NCBI GenBank assembly: GCA_963931925.1
Contig: OZ007579.1
Coordinates: 49,612,119 to 49,676,118, forward strand
Source: Onchidella celtica
Lineage: Eukaryota > Mollusca > Gastropoda > Systellommatophora > Onchidiidae
DNA: 64,000 bases
Reading direction: 5' to 3'
How positions within the stretch are numbered: position 1 is the stretch's first letter; the number at the start of each line of letters is the position of its first letter. A program made the position numbers and the translations under genes. Below the pieces are notes generated by a model. That model searched no databases and was not told the origin of the DNA. It was given only the letters and a program-made list of their open reading frames with translations. This document shows positions 34,486 through 46,529 of the stretch, in pieces.

Positions 34486-37400
34486 CAAGACAATAAACCC
34501 AACCGATAGGCGCGCTGAAGAAGAACCAAAAAAACAGGAATTAACAGCACGTCTCATCAGTTAATCATTACATCATGCTAAAACTAGAGAATGCATCAAA
34601 AGAAAACAGAAAAGTTAATAATAACCATATTCACATTGTAAACTAAATATGGGGAAGGTCTAGTATGTCTATCAAACACTGAAACAGTAATTTTATTACT
34701 TGGTGAGCACTCCAGGGAGCCAACTCGAGTATAAGATGCTAGCCTACCAAGTAACATGTTTACTTCCCTTGGCTTAACTACAGACTGACAAAGGGCTATC
34801 CCACACGTTATAATTCTTATATTATAACAACGGCCATTATTCTAGATGAGGAAGAAAACTTAATTTGATTCCAGACAAGATAACATTAAGCCTTACATGT
34901 GTATACGCGCACCCTGTACGCCGCGCACCCTGTACGCATCAGATCTATCCTAGTTATGGAATAAGCTGGAGTTAAACTAATTACAATAAAATACAGTCTG
35001 CTGAGTCTAAACACTCATACCACAGAACTGCCCGTGCTAGATGGCTCAATAAAAGACAATCCCGTCTAATTACTTAGCCCACCCACGCACAACGTAGTAT
35101 CCCTTAATTAACAATTACCATCATAATTAGCAGAGGATAGCAATTATAGCCAACTGGATCTACTCATTAAGTCAAAATTAATTAACTTAGGCCCCATTAG
35201 ATAACGCAGCTCAATTCCCCACATGTATAGATTATTAATATTACACAAAAACCCTAGTCCATACTGCCACAGGCCTATCTCAACTCAGACTACAGAGCCA
35301 AACTTATCCCTTTCCTATCCTCTGGGTATAATACCAAATTCCTTACTCATAAAGTCACAGGAGTATCTCTAGGTGGACCAACCCACAGGATAAGTCAACA
35401 CCTAAGTCTCGACCAACAATAGCAAGTTATAGTCTCCCACTACAAGTGATATGATAATCATGGCATAAAGCCAAACCCAACTACATGGTACAACTACAAG
35501 ACTGAACAGTCAAGTCAACCCACTTGTATTACTATTACCTCCAACAATACTGATATACCTAAAATGTTCCCATATATTCAGTGAACATAATTATATAATG
35601 CAACAAGATAATATCATAATATTAAAAATGATGACATATTATATATACAGGTCTACTGGGCAAGCCACACCCACATCTCTATGATTGAGCTAAGTCAATG
35701 AATCTGATCCTTTCATTACAACAGTCAGTGTGTCAAAAGAACAGACAATGAGCACACAAGGATGCCATGACATGACACCTGATGCATAGACCATGCATCC
35801 ATACACCTAGCATAGGCCTTTCTCTTCATCCTATCAACCAATATAAGTTCAAGGTCCGACCCTCAAAAGTTTCTAAGTCCGACCTAACCAGTACACATTG
35901 AAGAAAATCAACTTAACACATATTTAGAGGATATGCTAAATCAAATAGGCATTATAATAAACATATAAATTAAGAACTTAGAGTAAATAATCATCATCCT
36001 TTAGTATAATTCCGATATCTGAGATCCCAAATGCGGTTTAAGTGTTGTAGCTACTGTAAACAGTCAGCCAGGTTTGTTATTGTTGTTTGGGCCAAGCTTC
36101 CGTTTCCGGAAGCTATTAGCTAACCTATCCCGGTCTTGATTTGACTCGCTTGACCAAAAGTCATGTGATCACGCCTGCCAGCGTCTGCTGTGACCTACTC
36201 ACGGCTCACGCGCGTGCTCTGCAAATCCAACACCTCTCTCTTCATCTTAACTGGTCTACTCATTATCCTAAAGTCCATAATGAATACGGTATCAATGAAA
36301 TGTAAGAAAAGGCACACAAGACAAATCTACACATAGATCATAGTCACAGTGCTGAATTAAAGGAACCTAGAAATAATAATCATCCAACAATAACCTTACA
36401 AACCCAGGGAAGAACAAGTTAAAGTAAAGAAGTAACTTGGTTATAATTCTTGCCCATTTCTCTCTCTCTCTCTCTCCCTTAAGAAGGATACTTTGAGCCT
36501 GAATGGCACCAACTGCAGATTAAGAATAACGATCTAGATCTGGCTATCTCTGATCCAAGTAGCGGGACTTAGACCACACCCTCCAGTAGTACTAATCTAG
36601 ATCTATATCTATTTGTTAGTACTTCATATAAAATCAGTCTGTCATAAATTACAGTTAAATGTTTCCATTTAATTACATGAACTAATCATGCGCGCTAGCG
36701 TTGATAGCATTCTAGAACCTTACACCCTTTCTCTGCAGGATACTGATAGATACCAAGATAGAAACTTAGTAAGATAAACTTTACCATAGATTGTTAGATG
36801 CTAGCCTGGTTGCCTAACCAAGCTGGACAAAGTTCGTCAAACTTCCAAGTATCATCCAATCATTATTATTTCACATCATCTAAATATTATTAAATACCAG
36901 AACTAAATTAATGGGTACAACTTACGTGAATTAACCAAATGAATTCGCACTTGATCTACATCATCAGAGCTGGCACTTCACCAATCTTGAAATATAAATT
37001 ATACAACTTCTTTTAGCTTAGTCTGGACAGAATAACACGCCCTGCTGTCTTGAAGACTTGGGTGGAACTGACTGACCCACGCTATCATCTATGCGTCACC
37101 CAAACTCGCGCAACCCATTTACTCCTTGACAGTCACTAAGTGCAAATTCTAATAAAACATTAAAACAAATAAAAACAATTTTAAAGAACTACCCTCTTGC
37201 TCTTGTATGTTCCAAATACACTATCTCAATGAAGTATTACTTAACAAGATAAATACTAAACAAACTTATAATGTAGTGATACATAACAAGTTTCTACTTC
37301 TGGCACCAGGGATGGTCACTTAAATTGACCAATCCCGGACAATACAGACAACGCTAAGACTATGGTTTAAAATTGGCGCAGTGAGTACATCAGTTGGCAA

Positions 37401-37572
37401 TGTTACTCAACACTGCATGACTCATGTCAAGTGCACGATCAAACAATAAGGGGAGATTATCCAGATAGTTTCTGTGTGGTTACTTCCCCTTGACCATGTC
37501 TAGTGATCTAGCTAGTCAAAATAACGGGTTTATCTCCCTTTCACTGCAGTGAGCTATAAGTAAATCAGCCCT
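34486..37572. other. Coding desert
   Basis: There is no ORF of 60 codons on either strand over 3 kb. A minus-strand TGGTGCCAGAAGTAG (about 37295-37309) resembles a retroelement primer-binding site, but I could not find matching LTRs. A TC run lies near 36460. Confidence 0.5.
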
Positions 37573-37908
37573 CTAATGGTTCACCCCATTACATAAATTA
37601 CAGAAATGACAAATCATTTGTGGGCTACAGTTACAAACTATCAACTTCTTTCTCACTTTTGGTGTCAGAGAGTCAGTACGAGGTGTGAGATGCGTAATTA
37701 CAAACATCCCCTCATTTGTATAAATATTTCCTTTGTGAGACTTGTGAGTACCAATGGGCAAAGACTTCACTTGCCTCAAAATATCATAAAAACCACAGAA
37801 AAACAACCTTTTCTTTTTGCCCAATTTTGACTTCACTTGCCTCAGTATACTTTCTGACAGCTCACAAGTTGTTCCAGTATACATATCAGGTACGTCATGG
37901 GATGTCAT
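37573..37908 (-). other. Unrecognised 111-codon ORF
   Basis: The minus-strand frame ends in a cysteine-rich tail, CNCSPQMICHFCNLC. LRQVKS occurs twice internally. No family is recognised and no signal peptide is visible. It may be an exon or a transposon remnant; 21 bases of it (37811-37831) recur exactly at 61689-61709. Confidence 0.2.
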
Positions 37909-38019
37909 TGTAATTCATTTTCATTTTCTAATGACCTTGCATTCATAGCTTTCTCTTATGACCAGCGACCACCTATAATGACAGTGCACTAAAAATCAGT
38001 CAACAAGCCAGAGTTTTTC

Positions 38020-38700
38020 CGGCTCGAACCGATCAGTCGATATGCCACAGTTCTGCCATTTCACTAGAGATCAGTCAACAGATCACAGTTCTGTCAATGC
38101 ACTTGAGATCAGTCAACACACCAACGTTCTGTCATTGCCCTAGAGATAAGACAAACTGCCACAATTCTGTCAGTTGGCGAGAGATCAGTCAACATGTCAC
38201 ATTTCTATCAATGCTCTAGAGATCAGACAACACGCCACAGCGTTCAGTCACTGTACTAGAGATCGGTCAAAATGTCACAGATCTGTCACTGCACTAGAGA
38301 TCAGTCAACGTACTACAGTTATGTCATTGCACTGGATATCAGTCAACATGCCAAAGTTCTGTTATTGCACCAGGGATCAGTCAACATCCCACAGCTCTGT
38401 TATTGCACTAGAAATTAGTCAAGATCCCACAGTTCTGTCAGTGCACTATAAAGATCAGTAGACAACAAGCCACAGTTTTTCCCGATCGGATCAGTAAAGA
38501 GATAAGGAAAAAATACCACAGTTCTGTTAGCCCCTAAGAAATAAGTCAACATGCCATAGTTCTGTCATCGCCCTAGAGATCAATTAAAACACTGACAGTT
38601 CGGTCATTGCGCTGTTGATCAGTAAAAAAAAAAGTAGCAATTCTGTCTGCGCTAGAGATTTGACACACTATCATTGTTCTGTCATTCAGAAAGGTAATGA
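38020..38700. repeat. 38-bp degenerate tandem array
   Basis: TAGAGATCAGTCAACATGCC-type starts occur at 38065, 38103, 38141, 38179, 38217, 38257, 38295, 38333, 38371 and 38409, a regular 38-base period with one 40-base step. The 95-codon frame across it is translated repeat. Confidence 0.9.
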
Positions 38701-38759
38701 TTGGTCAAAATTAAAAACTTGGTTATTGGAGATATATGTTTATCGTTAGTTTTTGGTTT

Positions 38760-39060
38760 AGTCTCACCACCTGGTGAGAGGAATCACCCCGGGCAAGGAC
38801 CTTGACTACTTGATTAGAGGAATCACCCCATGAAAAAACGTTGACCGCTTGGTGAAAGGAATCGCCCCGTAGAAGGAAGTAGACCATCTGATCAGAGGAA
38901 TGACACTATGAAAAGGACGTTGACGGCTTCTTTAGAGGAATTATCCTATGTAAAGAACGCTGACCGCTTGGTTAGAGGAATCAATCCGTGGAAGGGCGTT
39001 CACCATCTGGTCAGAGAAATCACTCTGTGGAGGGACGTTGATCACTTTTTAAAGAAATCA
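38760..39060. repeat. 39-bp degenerate tandem array
   Basis: Units of the form GTTGACCGCTTGGTTAGAGG plus AATCACCCC recur every 39 bases (about 38778, 38817, 38856, 38895, 38934), some 8 copies. The sequence differs from the neighbouring 38-bp array. A 164-codon frame starting at 38908 runs out of this array and has no family motif. Confidence 0.85.
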
Positions 39061-39686
39061 CATCGAATTTATTATGACAATCAGTTGTTTGGCACTGGTT
39101 CAATCGGACAAGATTACTATTATACAAAGAGCTATGCCGATAAACTAGAGCGGGAAGTAATTCAAGTCATTGTTCATCCTATGGTGCCTCTAACGCGAGA
39201 CAAAAGGAGGGCAAGCTTTAAACAAAAAATATTTTTAAATGGTGCGCACTTTTGTGTGCTTTTGTGTGGGCTGCAGCTGATAGTCCCCGTGCCCTTCTTT
39301 TGTCTGGAATGGGGTATGCTAGATGGCAACCCGAATTGCCGCCATCTTTTAGTGGGAGGAAGAGAGGCGGTGCCCCTGATCTGGGTGATCTCTCTTAAAT
39401 AATGTATAGCTCTGTCCAGTTACGTTACACTAGCTGAGGTCCCTGGCCCTGTCCAGGATAAATTGGTTTGAATATTCGTTTCAGGTGAACCATGAATCGA
39501 AATAGATCTAATTTCTAAATGATGGCGAAACAATAAATTTCCAATTAAAAAAACTACAGAGATTTGAGACTTCTATTAAAAACTGTGCACTCTTACATCC
39601 ATTCTGTTGCACCATATAAAATTTGAAGTCTGAATATTGAGTGGTTCAGAAGCCTCTTGCAACGAAAAATCTCAAGTCCACAAATA

Positions 39687-40406
39687 TCTATATTAATAAA
39701 ACTGAAACCTTACGACAATCGCAGCGCGCCTTTTGCTACTCCTCTGTTAATGCTGATTCGGTGGCCCTCAGATTTTATACCACGCTTAGTATAGACTGTC
39801 ATCGTGCCCCCAGCACAGAAAATAAAATAATAATTAATAACTCGCATAACGTTTGTATTAGTTTCTAAGTTGAGACACATTGACGTTCGGTCTATTTTTT
39901 CGGCAAATTAATGTAGATAAGATTGGTTCCGGTATAGACTGTATCACACTCACAAAACAACTTCCGGTTAGGACTGGTTAGAATGATGAGATTGAGTTCT
40001 AAGACTCTCAAGTATAAAATTTTGTGTGTTCTCAATGTGACTAGACTGGGAAAAAGAAAGGGTCTGGAATTGGGAGATTGACGCAGCAGGGCCAAAAGTA
40101 AAGGTTTGTGTTTTCAATATGCCTAAGAAAATATATTTCTTTTCCATTCACACATGACGTTATCCCTTCCTGCGATGTGCAAATAAACTAACCCTTGGTG
40201 CGCAAATCGTAGCCATTTGACGGATGCTGGCGGGACGCGCAGGACGTCAACGCGCAAAAGGAGAGCAGTAAAACGTATCTAAAAACAAACAAACAAAAAT
40301 AAAATAAAGCTAAAGGAACAGGCAAAATGAAGCAGGTCCGAAATAATCACCCAGAACTGAAACTAATAAATCGATTTATCCCGGGCAGGGCCGGGAACTC
40401 AGCTAG
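39687..40406 (+). mobile_element. Non-autonomous Helitron, copy 1
   Basis: It starts TCTATATTAATAAAAC and ends with a hairpin (CCCGG-GCAGGG-CCGGG) seven bases before CTAG, followed by T. It is preceded by A. These are the 5' TC, 3' hairpin plus CTRR, and A|T insertion features of Helitrons. No RepHel coding remains in 720 bases. Confidence 0.8.
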
Positions 40407-41145
40407 TCTATCATATAATAATGGATATTAATAAGAGTGAAACCTTACGACAATTTCAGCGCGCCTTTCGCTAATCCTCTGTTAATGCTGATTCGGTGGC
40501 CCTCAGATTTTATACAACGCTTAGTTTAAACTGGCGTTGTGTCCCCGGCTCAGAAAATAGAAAAATAATTAATAACTTGCAAAACGTTTGTATTAGTTTC
40601 TACGTTGCGACACATTGGCGTTCGGTCTAATTTTTTTTGGCAAATTAATGTAACTAAGATTGGTTCCGGTATAGACTGTATCACATTCACAAAACAACTT
40701 CCGGTTAGGACTGGTTTAAATGATCAGATTGAGTTCTAAGACTCTCAAGTATAAAACTTTGTGTGTTCTCAATGTGCTTAGACTGGGAAAAAAAAAGGGT
40801 CTGGAATTGGGAGATTGACGCTGCAGGGCCAAAAGTAATGGTTTGTGTTTTCAATATGCCTAGGAAAATATTGTAATATTTCTTTTCCATTAACACATGA
40901 CGTTATCACTTCCTGCGATGTGCAAACAAACTAACCCGTGCGCAAATCATAGCCATTTGACGGATGCTGGAGGGACGCGCAGGACGTCAACGTGCAAAGG
41001 GAGAGCAGTAAAACGTGTCTAAAAACAAACAAACAAAAATAAAATAAGCTAAAGGAACAGGCGACATGAAGCAGGTCCATAATAATCACCCAGAACTGAA
41101 ATTAATAAATCGATTTATCCCGGGCAGGGCCGGGAACTCAGCTAA
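40407..41145 (+). mobile_element. Non-autonomous Helitron, copy 2, head to tail with copy 1
   Basis: It begins with TC at the base immediately after the CTAG of copy 1 and ends CTAA before T, after the same hairpin. The two copies match throughout, apart from about 15 extra bases near the 5' end and point differences. Confidence 0.8.
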
Positions 41146-41195
41146 TATAGTATAAATTAAGACAATGTATTATGATGTGTTACAGTAGACTCATA

Positions 41196-41234
41196 ATGAA
41201 AGCGCGGGGACTTCTGCTGGTGCTATTGCTAGCA
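41196..41234 (+). CDS. Putative signal-peptide exon
   Basis: ATG at 41196 opens a short leucine-rich reading (MKARGLLLVLLLA) typical of a secretion signal, followed at 41235 by GTGACC, a possible splice donor. Without splicing the frame ends at 41267. Joined in phase 0 to the acceptor before 42171 it would supply the signal for the basic peptide exon there. A TATA-like TATAAATTA lies at about 41151, between the Helitron end and the ATG. The donor is weak, so the model is tentative. Confidence 0.35.
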
Positions 41235-42170
41235 GTGACCACGACAGAATTTCTGACAGAGAAATGAATTGCCGTTGACCGTGCAAAGCGCAATGTGTCG
41301 CGCAGAATGATTAATGAGCTCGACTATAAAAAAAGTATAAGATCTATAGAAACGCCGGGGACTAGATTATTATTGTTAACTCTTTGGAAGTCTACGAAGA
41401 GACAAACTATTATCCTTAACTCTATGAATGACTGTTTAACTCCATGAATGTTTATTGAGAACTGGGGGACAAACTTTTACTCTGTAGAAGCCCGTGGGAA
41501 ATAAAGGGGCATGACTACATTACTCCTAATTGCTCGTGAGCACAACATGGGAAACTCACGGACAAGACTCTTATTATCAACTCTATGGACCCTTAGGCTG
41601 AACTGATGGTCTATCCTCATGGGGAATTGATAGGCCTGACTATTGGTTTGAACTGAATGTAAGCCTGTAGGTAACTGACAAGGTTTACTTTCAGCTTTAA
41701 TTATGTGTAAGCATGGGCAGGATATTTTAAAATGTATATATATACATGAGAAACTGATGGGGGGAGTTTAACTGGGTGTACGCCTTTGGAAGTCTATTGG
41801 ACAGAAACGGCATTATTAAGTACGTAAAGGTGTAGAGGGCGCTGGCCGATCGATGTTCAATTGTCCTTATTTCCTTAGCAGCCTTCGTAAACTTTTGTTG
41901 ATTGGATACTCAGTCTCAGAAGAACAGCCCGAACCGGATGCAACCCTCGTATAATTAAATAAACATTTATCCCGACCACTCACCCCCCCCCCTTTCCCCC
42001 ACCAAAAAACAACAACAACAACAAAACCGCCAAACGGCGCTGCACTGTGGCGACGACGTGCCTGCTCCAGTTGTAACTGGGCTGCAAGGACACTAAGACA
42101 AATTTCCCAAACGGTGATAAAAGAAGTATAAAAATGTTCAAAATTATGGAAAACATCTTCTTCATTATAG

Positions 42171-43748
42171 ACTTTCAGTGACGCTGGTACCAGGAGAGCC
42201 GTTCTCCGTCATATGAGAAAGAGAGGGTGGCTGAAAAAAACCTATAACAAATGTCACGAGCAGAGTTAGGGTCTTGGGGAGCATTCGACTGCACGAGAGG
42301 CAGCTAACTCACACTCGGACACAACCACACAAGAAAAGTATTAAACAACTAGAGGATCTATATATGTCAGGCCGGTCAGGCCATGTTTTACATAAATATT
42401 AATAAACAAAACAAAAGACAATAGAGGTATATTCAAAGCAATAAATTCTAATTACTAACTTAATCTATGATATTCATGTAATTATGGTTCCTTATTGGAT
42501 GTACTGCAATCAATAGCAAATAGGTATATTATACGAAACTAGATATCAATTTAAAGTGACAGTTGAGTCGCCACTGGCCAGTCGCCAGGCAAACTCTCCC
42601 TAAATCATATGGGCTTGAATGTTAGGAGAGCCCAGTACGTTCCAAGCCTACAGAAGCACTCTTCGGCTTGTAGGTAATTACGCAGTTGCAAAAAAACTAT
42701 TTATATATATATGCACAATCATTATTCAATTCATCAACAATGTGCCATATTACTTCAATCATACTATGGAAATAATTCTATAACACAGGCCACTCGTCGT
42801 CGAGTGCCAGCTGGGGTTTCCTTAGACTTCCTATGAGGCTGTGGTTCTCTCTCTATCTCTGATCTTCTATTATGCTTGAACAAAAAAGATATATTACCAT
42901 TGGTCACGCCTACTGGTAGGCGCGAACATCAAAATAGCGCAGCGTGGGCTTTCAAAGGTCAGCCCACTCAGACCTTTCTTTCTAGAGCTCAGTTAGTCCG
43001 TTAGCAAGGACTTCTAGTCTTCAAACCACGCAGTTCAGATACTGGCCAACCGGAGATACTTCACGACACGATGCTTCTGCTCGTCTGTATTCAATAAATC
43101 TGAACGTTACACGATGTTTTATACTATCTCACTACCCAGCAATGCTAGTCCGCTGGCCAAATTAGTTCAGCTATCTCAGAGGTCGAAACCTCCCACCATT
43201 TTAATTGTAGTAATACGTCTGCACTATTCTACCAGCCAGTTAACGTGCAAAAACTTGTCTAGTCATACTTAACAATGTCAACTATCCCCACCTTGTTTCA
43301 CCCCTACTCCATTACTTATTAATCACGAACATTAAAGCCGACAAGCGTGACTCTAAGTTTAACTTTACATTTATTTACTCACCAACTATAATTCGCGAGG
43401 GCCGTTCAAGGCCACCAGCCAATTTCTCATGGCCCTGGTAAGACAATAACAACTCACTCTCTGCGTGAGTTTTAACAATATCCGAATCATGACAACAAAG
43501 CTAAAGCAAAAGTGAAGAAGGTCTGGAACAAAATTAAAAGTGGTAGGAAGAAAATTTACAAGTACGTGAAACCTTATGTGGAGAAACTCTGGGATAAGAT
43601 CAGGAAAGACAGACGAGATTGGGTAGAACGGCAGTGTCGTCGTCTGTTCGGAAACCTCGGAAAACGAAGAACTCTGGAGGAATTCAATGAGGTGAGAAAA
43701 TGGTTTGAAACACATCTGATTAACTTTTTTCTGCCTAAAAGCTGGTGA
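42171..43748 (+). pseudogene. Basic secreted-peptide exon split by a solo LTR
   Basis: A pyrimidine-rich acceptor (TTCTTCATTATAG) ends at 42170 and an open frame follows. The LTR occupies 42252-43494. Ignoring it and one copy of its ACAAA duplication, the frame continues at 43500 to a TGA at 43746-43748. The two parts code 27 and 82 residues. The product is rich in Lys, Arg and Trp, with KKVWNKIKSGRKK and KLWDKIRKDRRDW stretches that suggest amphipathic helices, and a single Cys. Such composition fits membrane-active or antimicrobial peptides, but I recognise no family. As it stands, the LTR introduces stops. The 43512 frame alone lacks an ATG, so it is not an independent gene. Confidence 0.5.
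42252..43494 (-). mobile_element. Solo LTR, family A (copy 3), inside the basic-peptide exon
   Basis: It reads TGTCACGAGCAGAG...GAATCATGACA on the plus strand, so it is in minus orientation. It is flanked by a perfect ACAAA duplication at 42247-42251 and 43495-43499. Confidence 0.9.
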
Positions 43749-44322
43749 AAGAATAATTATAAGCGCAATGCCTGAGGGAAGTGGCTTCCCATTCTTCATG
43801 CCCAGATGCCTAAGCAAAGAGAAGTAACTCTAATTTCCGGCCGACTGATTTCAAAAAAAAAATAATTTTATCCAGCGTTGATGAATATGGTACCAAACTG
43901 TAAATAAATGAATGCCCTATCAGGATAGATATCGATCCACATGCAATGGTCGCATCCAATCGCATTAGATAGATACGAGCATGTCGTATCGGGGCGCATT
44001 AGGCAGGAATGGGTAAGAAAAAAAAATACAATGAAAATTGTAGGGAATGTAGCAAATGGAAACATGCTTTTTGTGTAGAGATCACTTTGCCGTCGTGGAA
44101 AAGCCTTGGGTGCTCTAATGATTCCAGAGGCTATGCTATCTAGATAGTCCAAAGAACAATGTTTCTCTACCTTAGGCAATATTAATGTCACTGGCCTCGG
44201 GAATTTAAAAAAAAAATTTTTTTTTAGTAAAGCTTGCAAGGCTATTAAATTATTCCATATTTCTATTTGATTCTCTGGCAGTGTTAAACTGTCTAACATA
44301 GTTTTCACCATTCGTCACTAAA

Positions 44323-44610
44323 ATGAGTTTGGACCTTCTATTATTTATATCTGGAATGTTCCTCTTTGCCCTCGTGCTCGGACAGGCTAAGAGACATGAC
44401 CTGTGGGCAATGGCAAAGATGAGACGTGACGATGGAGATGCGGGGACTGAAGATGAAGGTGCGGATGATGGTGCAGATGTTGGGGAAGAAGCGAACGACT
44501 GCCACGACCCGGATGCAGCGGACTTGGCCGACGCTGCAGACAAGCTCAGCACTGTCTCAGAAATAATGGCCTCAGGGGCGGTTTGTAACGCTGATCACGA
44601 AGAGGAGTGA
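44323..44610 (+). CDS. Possible acidic secreted peptide precursor
   Basis: A 95-residue frame with ATG start. Residues 1-20 are a good signal peptide (MSLDLLLFISGMFLFALVLG), followed by QAKR with a dibasic site. The rest is highly acidic, with many Asp, Glu and Ala and two Cys (in NDCHDP and AVCNAD). No family is recognised. The ORF is unbroken and the gene lies 0.6 kb from the basic-peptide exon and 2.8 kb from peptide gene 2. Chance is possible because the overlapping minus strand is open too, but the clean signal peptide favours a real gene. Confidence 0.4.
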   Translation: MSLDLLLFISGMFLFALVLGQAKRHDLWAMAKMRRDDGDAGTEDEGADDGADVGEEANDCHDPDAADLADAADKLSTVSEIMASGAVCNADHEEE

Positions 44611-46199
44611 ACCCGGAGTCGGCGACATAGGAACGTTTATGGCGCCCCTACTTGTAGTTAATGCCTATTTAAACTTGTGGGTTTTAGGAATAGAAAAAAT
44701 AACTTTTTTCCCGGGGGGGGGGGGGGATGGGCCGTGGCGAGAAAAGTCCTCTGGCTTTCCTATTCGGCCCTAAAAATGCAAAGAGGCGCGCATTGTTTCC
44801 TTATGTGACTGAGGTGATTGTCACTTGCTTGGCCTCCGCTGGCCCCTCATTAGCCGAGCAAAGAAGTACTTCGGTTCAGCTTTTCAACGTATCCATTTGG
44901 AATTTACCTGATTTTTCAAGGCTTTTATCAATCTCTACAGTTTCAAGGGCTTTGGTTCTCGCCTGCTTATTATGGTACCTTGGAGATTTGGTATCTAATA
45001 GACAGCTCTCGCCTTCAAATATTTATTTTTTAAAATGTTTTTGTGAACGTTTCATCGATACTTTGATCGATTGGCATTTTGCAGCGAGTTAATGGTGGAC
45101 GCGATTCGAACCAGAATATCAGATGCCAGATGTGCTGATTCGAACCACTCTACGAACGAATCAGCAGCCGATCAAAAATGATTCAAATCGCTGGCGATTC
45201 AGAAATGATTCCAATCACCGGCGAATCAAAAATGATTTGAATCGATTCATATGATTTTCGTATCACTTGAGGCTCGTTGCGTGGGCGAGCTGACGTAGCA
45301 GCCTTTTTAACGAAAGACGTGGTAAGGGGTATTGGGGTGGATGGGGTGGGGGGGATGTGGAAGAGGGGCTTTCTTGGAATACCTATGGGAACATTTTGTA
45401 AATGATACATGGATCAGATTGATCACTGCACGTTAAGAAACCAGATCTCTGCTTATCACCTTTAAGACCCATTGATGACACATTTCCTGTCGCTGACTGG
45501 CTCGAACTACTCCTACCATCACTGGCTCTCCGACTGATTCAAATCGTGGTTCGAATCCAACGAATCATTTGAATCGATCCGAATCACCAACAGACGAATC
45601 ATTGCCTTCCACCACGTGACGCGTAACCTTTCCTAAATCAGAATGAAATAGAAATGGTCATAGAACTTTCCATGGGGAAATTGGAACACAGAAATCCCCA
45701 GGTGCTTCCCCCTAAAATTCCGTTCTTTTCTTTCTTTCTTTTTTTTTTTTCTATGCCTAAAATCTACCAGTGTAAACATGTCTTTAAGAAGCATTTTATT
45801 TGTAAGTTACATCTCGTTAAGATACTTTCAGGTCATTTGGACAATAACGACGGTTTATTTTGCAGCATAGTTTATTGTTTTCTTTACCATAAAGTTTATG
45901 ATAGGTGGCAACCAGACACCAATGTGAGTAATGAACTTACTTCCAGTAAAGCTAACCTTACGCCCAGAAATTGTTCCGCATTGTAGTTCTCGCAAAAATA
46001 AAGACAAGCCAAGTCTGGAAAAAAGTAGTTCTTGTGTTGTTTTATTGTTATAGGATATTGTAATGTCGAACTGGTGCCCGTTCAACCCTGTTGACCATTT
46101 CCCGTCCTTTCTACACATATAAGTTGAACTTGTTTAGAATTGAACTTTAACCCGGCAGCCTTTTTGCAAGTTCTAAGTTACAAGTTTAGTTTGTTGTAT
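44611..46199. other. Unassigned interval with clustered GATTCGAATC-like motifs
   Basis: AATGATTCAAATCG-like motifs recur at 45120-45250 and 45535-45605. Fold-back-like ends related to the element at 11.2 kb occur near 44690 and 45755. A segment of about 100 bases (46065-46160) recurs at 46960-47050. No supported gene is visible. Confidence 0.45.
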
Positions 46200-46371
46200 G
46201 TATGGGGGAGGGGGGGGGGGGTCTGCACCTTTGAGTCTGACTTTGGGCACTTTCACTAACAGCACTGCAGAACATTTTGTCAAGTATTGCTAAAGTGTAC
46301 AGCAACGCAACGGAACTGGAACTTCATCACAACACTTCATTTGATAATCGAGATTTCAAAACCTGATCAAT
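46200..46371 (+). repeat. Left arm of a large inverted repeat
   Basis: TGGGGGAGGG...TCTGCACCTTTGAGTC through GATTTCAAAACCTGATCAA is the reverse complement of 49194-49365, with few differences. The arms enclose about 2.8 kb including peptide gene 2. Confidence 0.85.
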
Positions 46372-46529
46372 TCAAAATATACTGAAGAATCATGTAAACA
46401 ATCTTTGAAAACATTGAAAACAAACAAACAAACAAACAATATAAATGCACGGCCATTCACTCTCTCCGATAGTATACAATAAAATACAACTTGTAATTAG
46501 CAGCAACTGTACTAAAAAATCAACGAACA

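Noticed and set aside
31909-37500. Inverted pair of TGGTCAAGGGGAARTAACC at 31925 and 37480 as ends of one large element
   Set aside because: Similarity does not extend beyond about 20 bases, and this kind of motif is common in molluscan repeats.
38908-39402. 164-codon ORF as a gene
   Set aside because: Its first half is the 39-bp tandem array and the rest has no family motif or signal; most likely chance.
43512-43748. Independent 78-codon gene
   Set aside because: The frame begins with GTG, not ATG, and is continuous in phase with sequence on the other side of the solo LTR.
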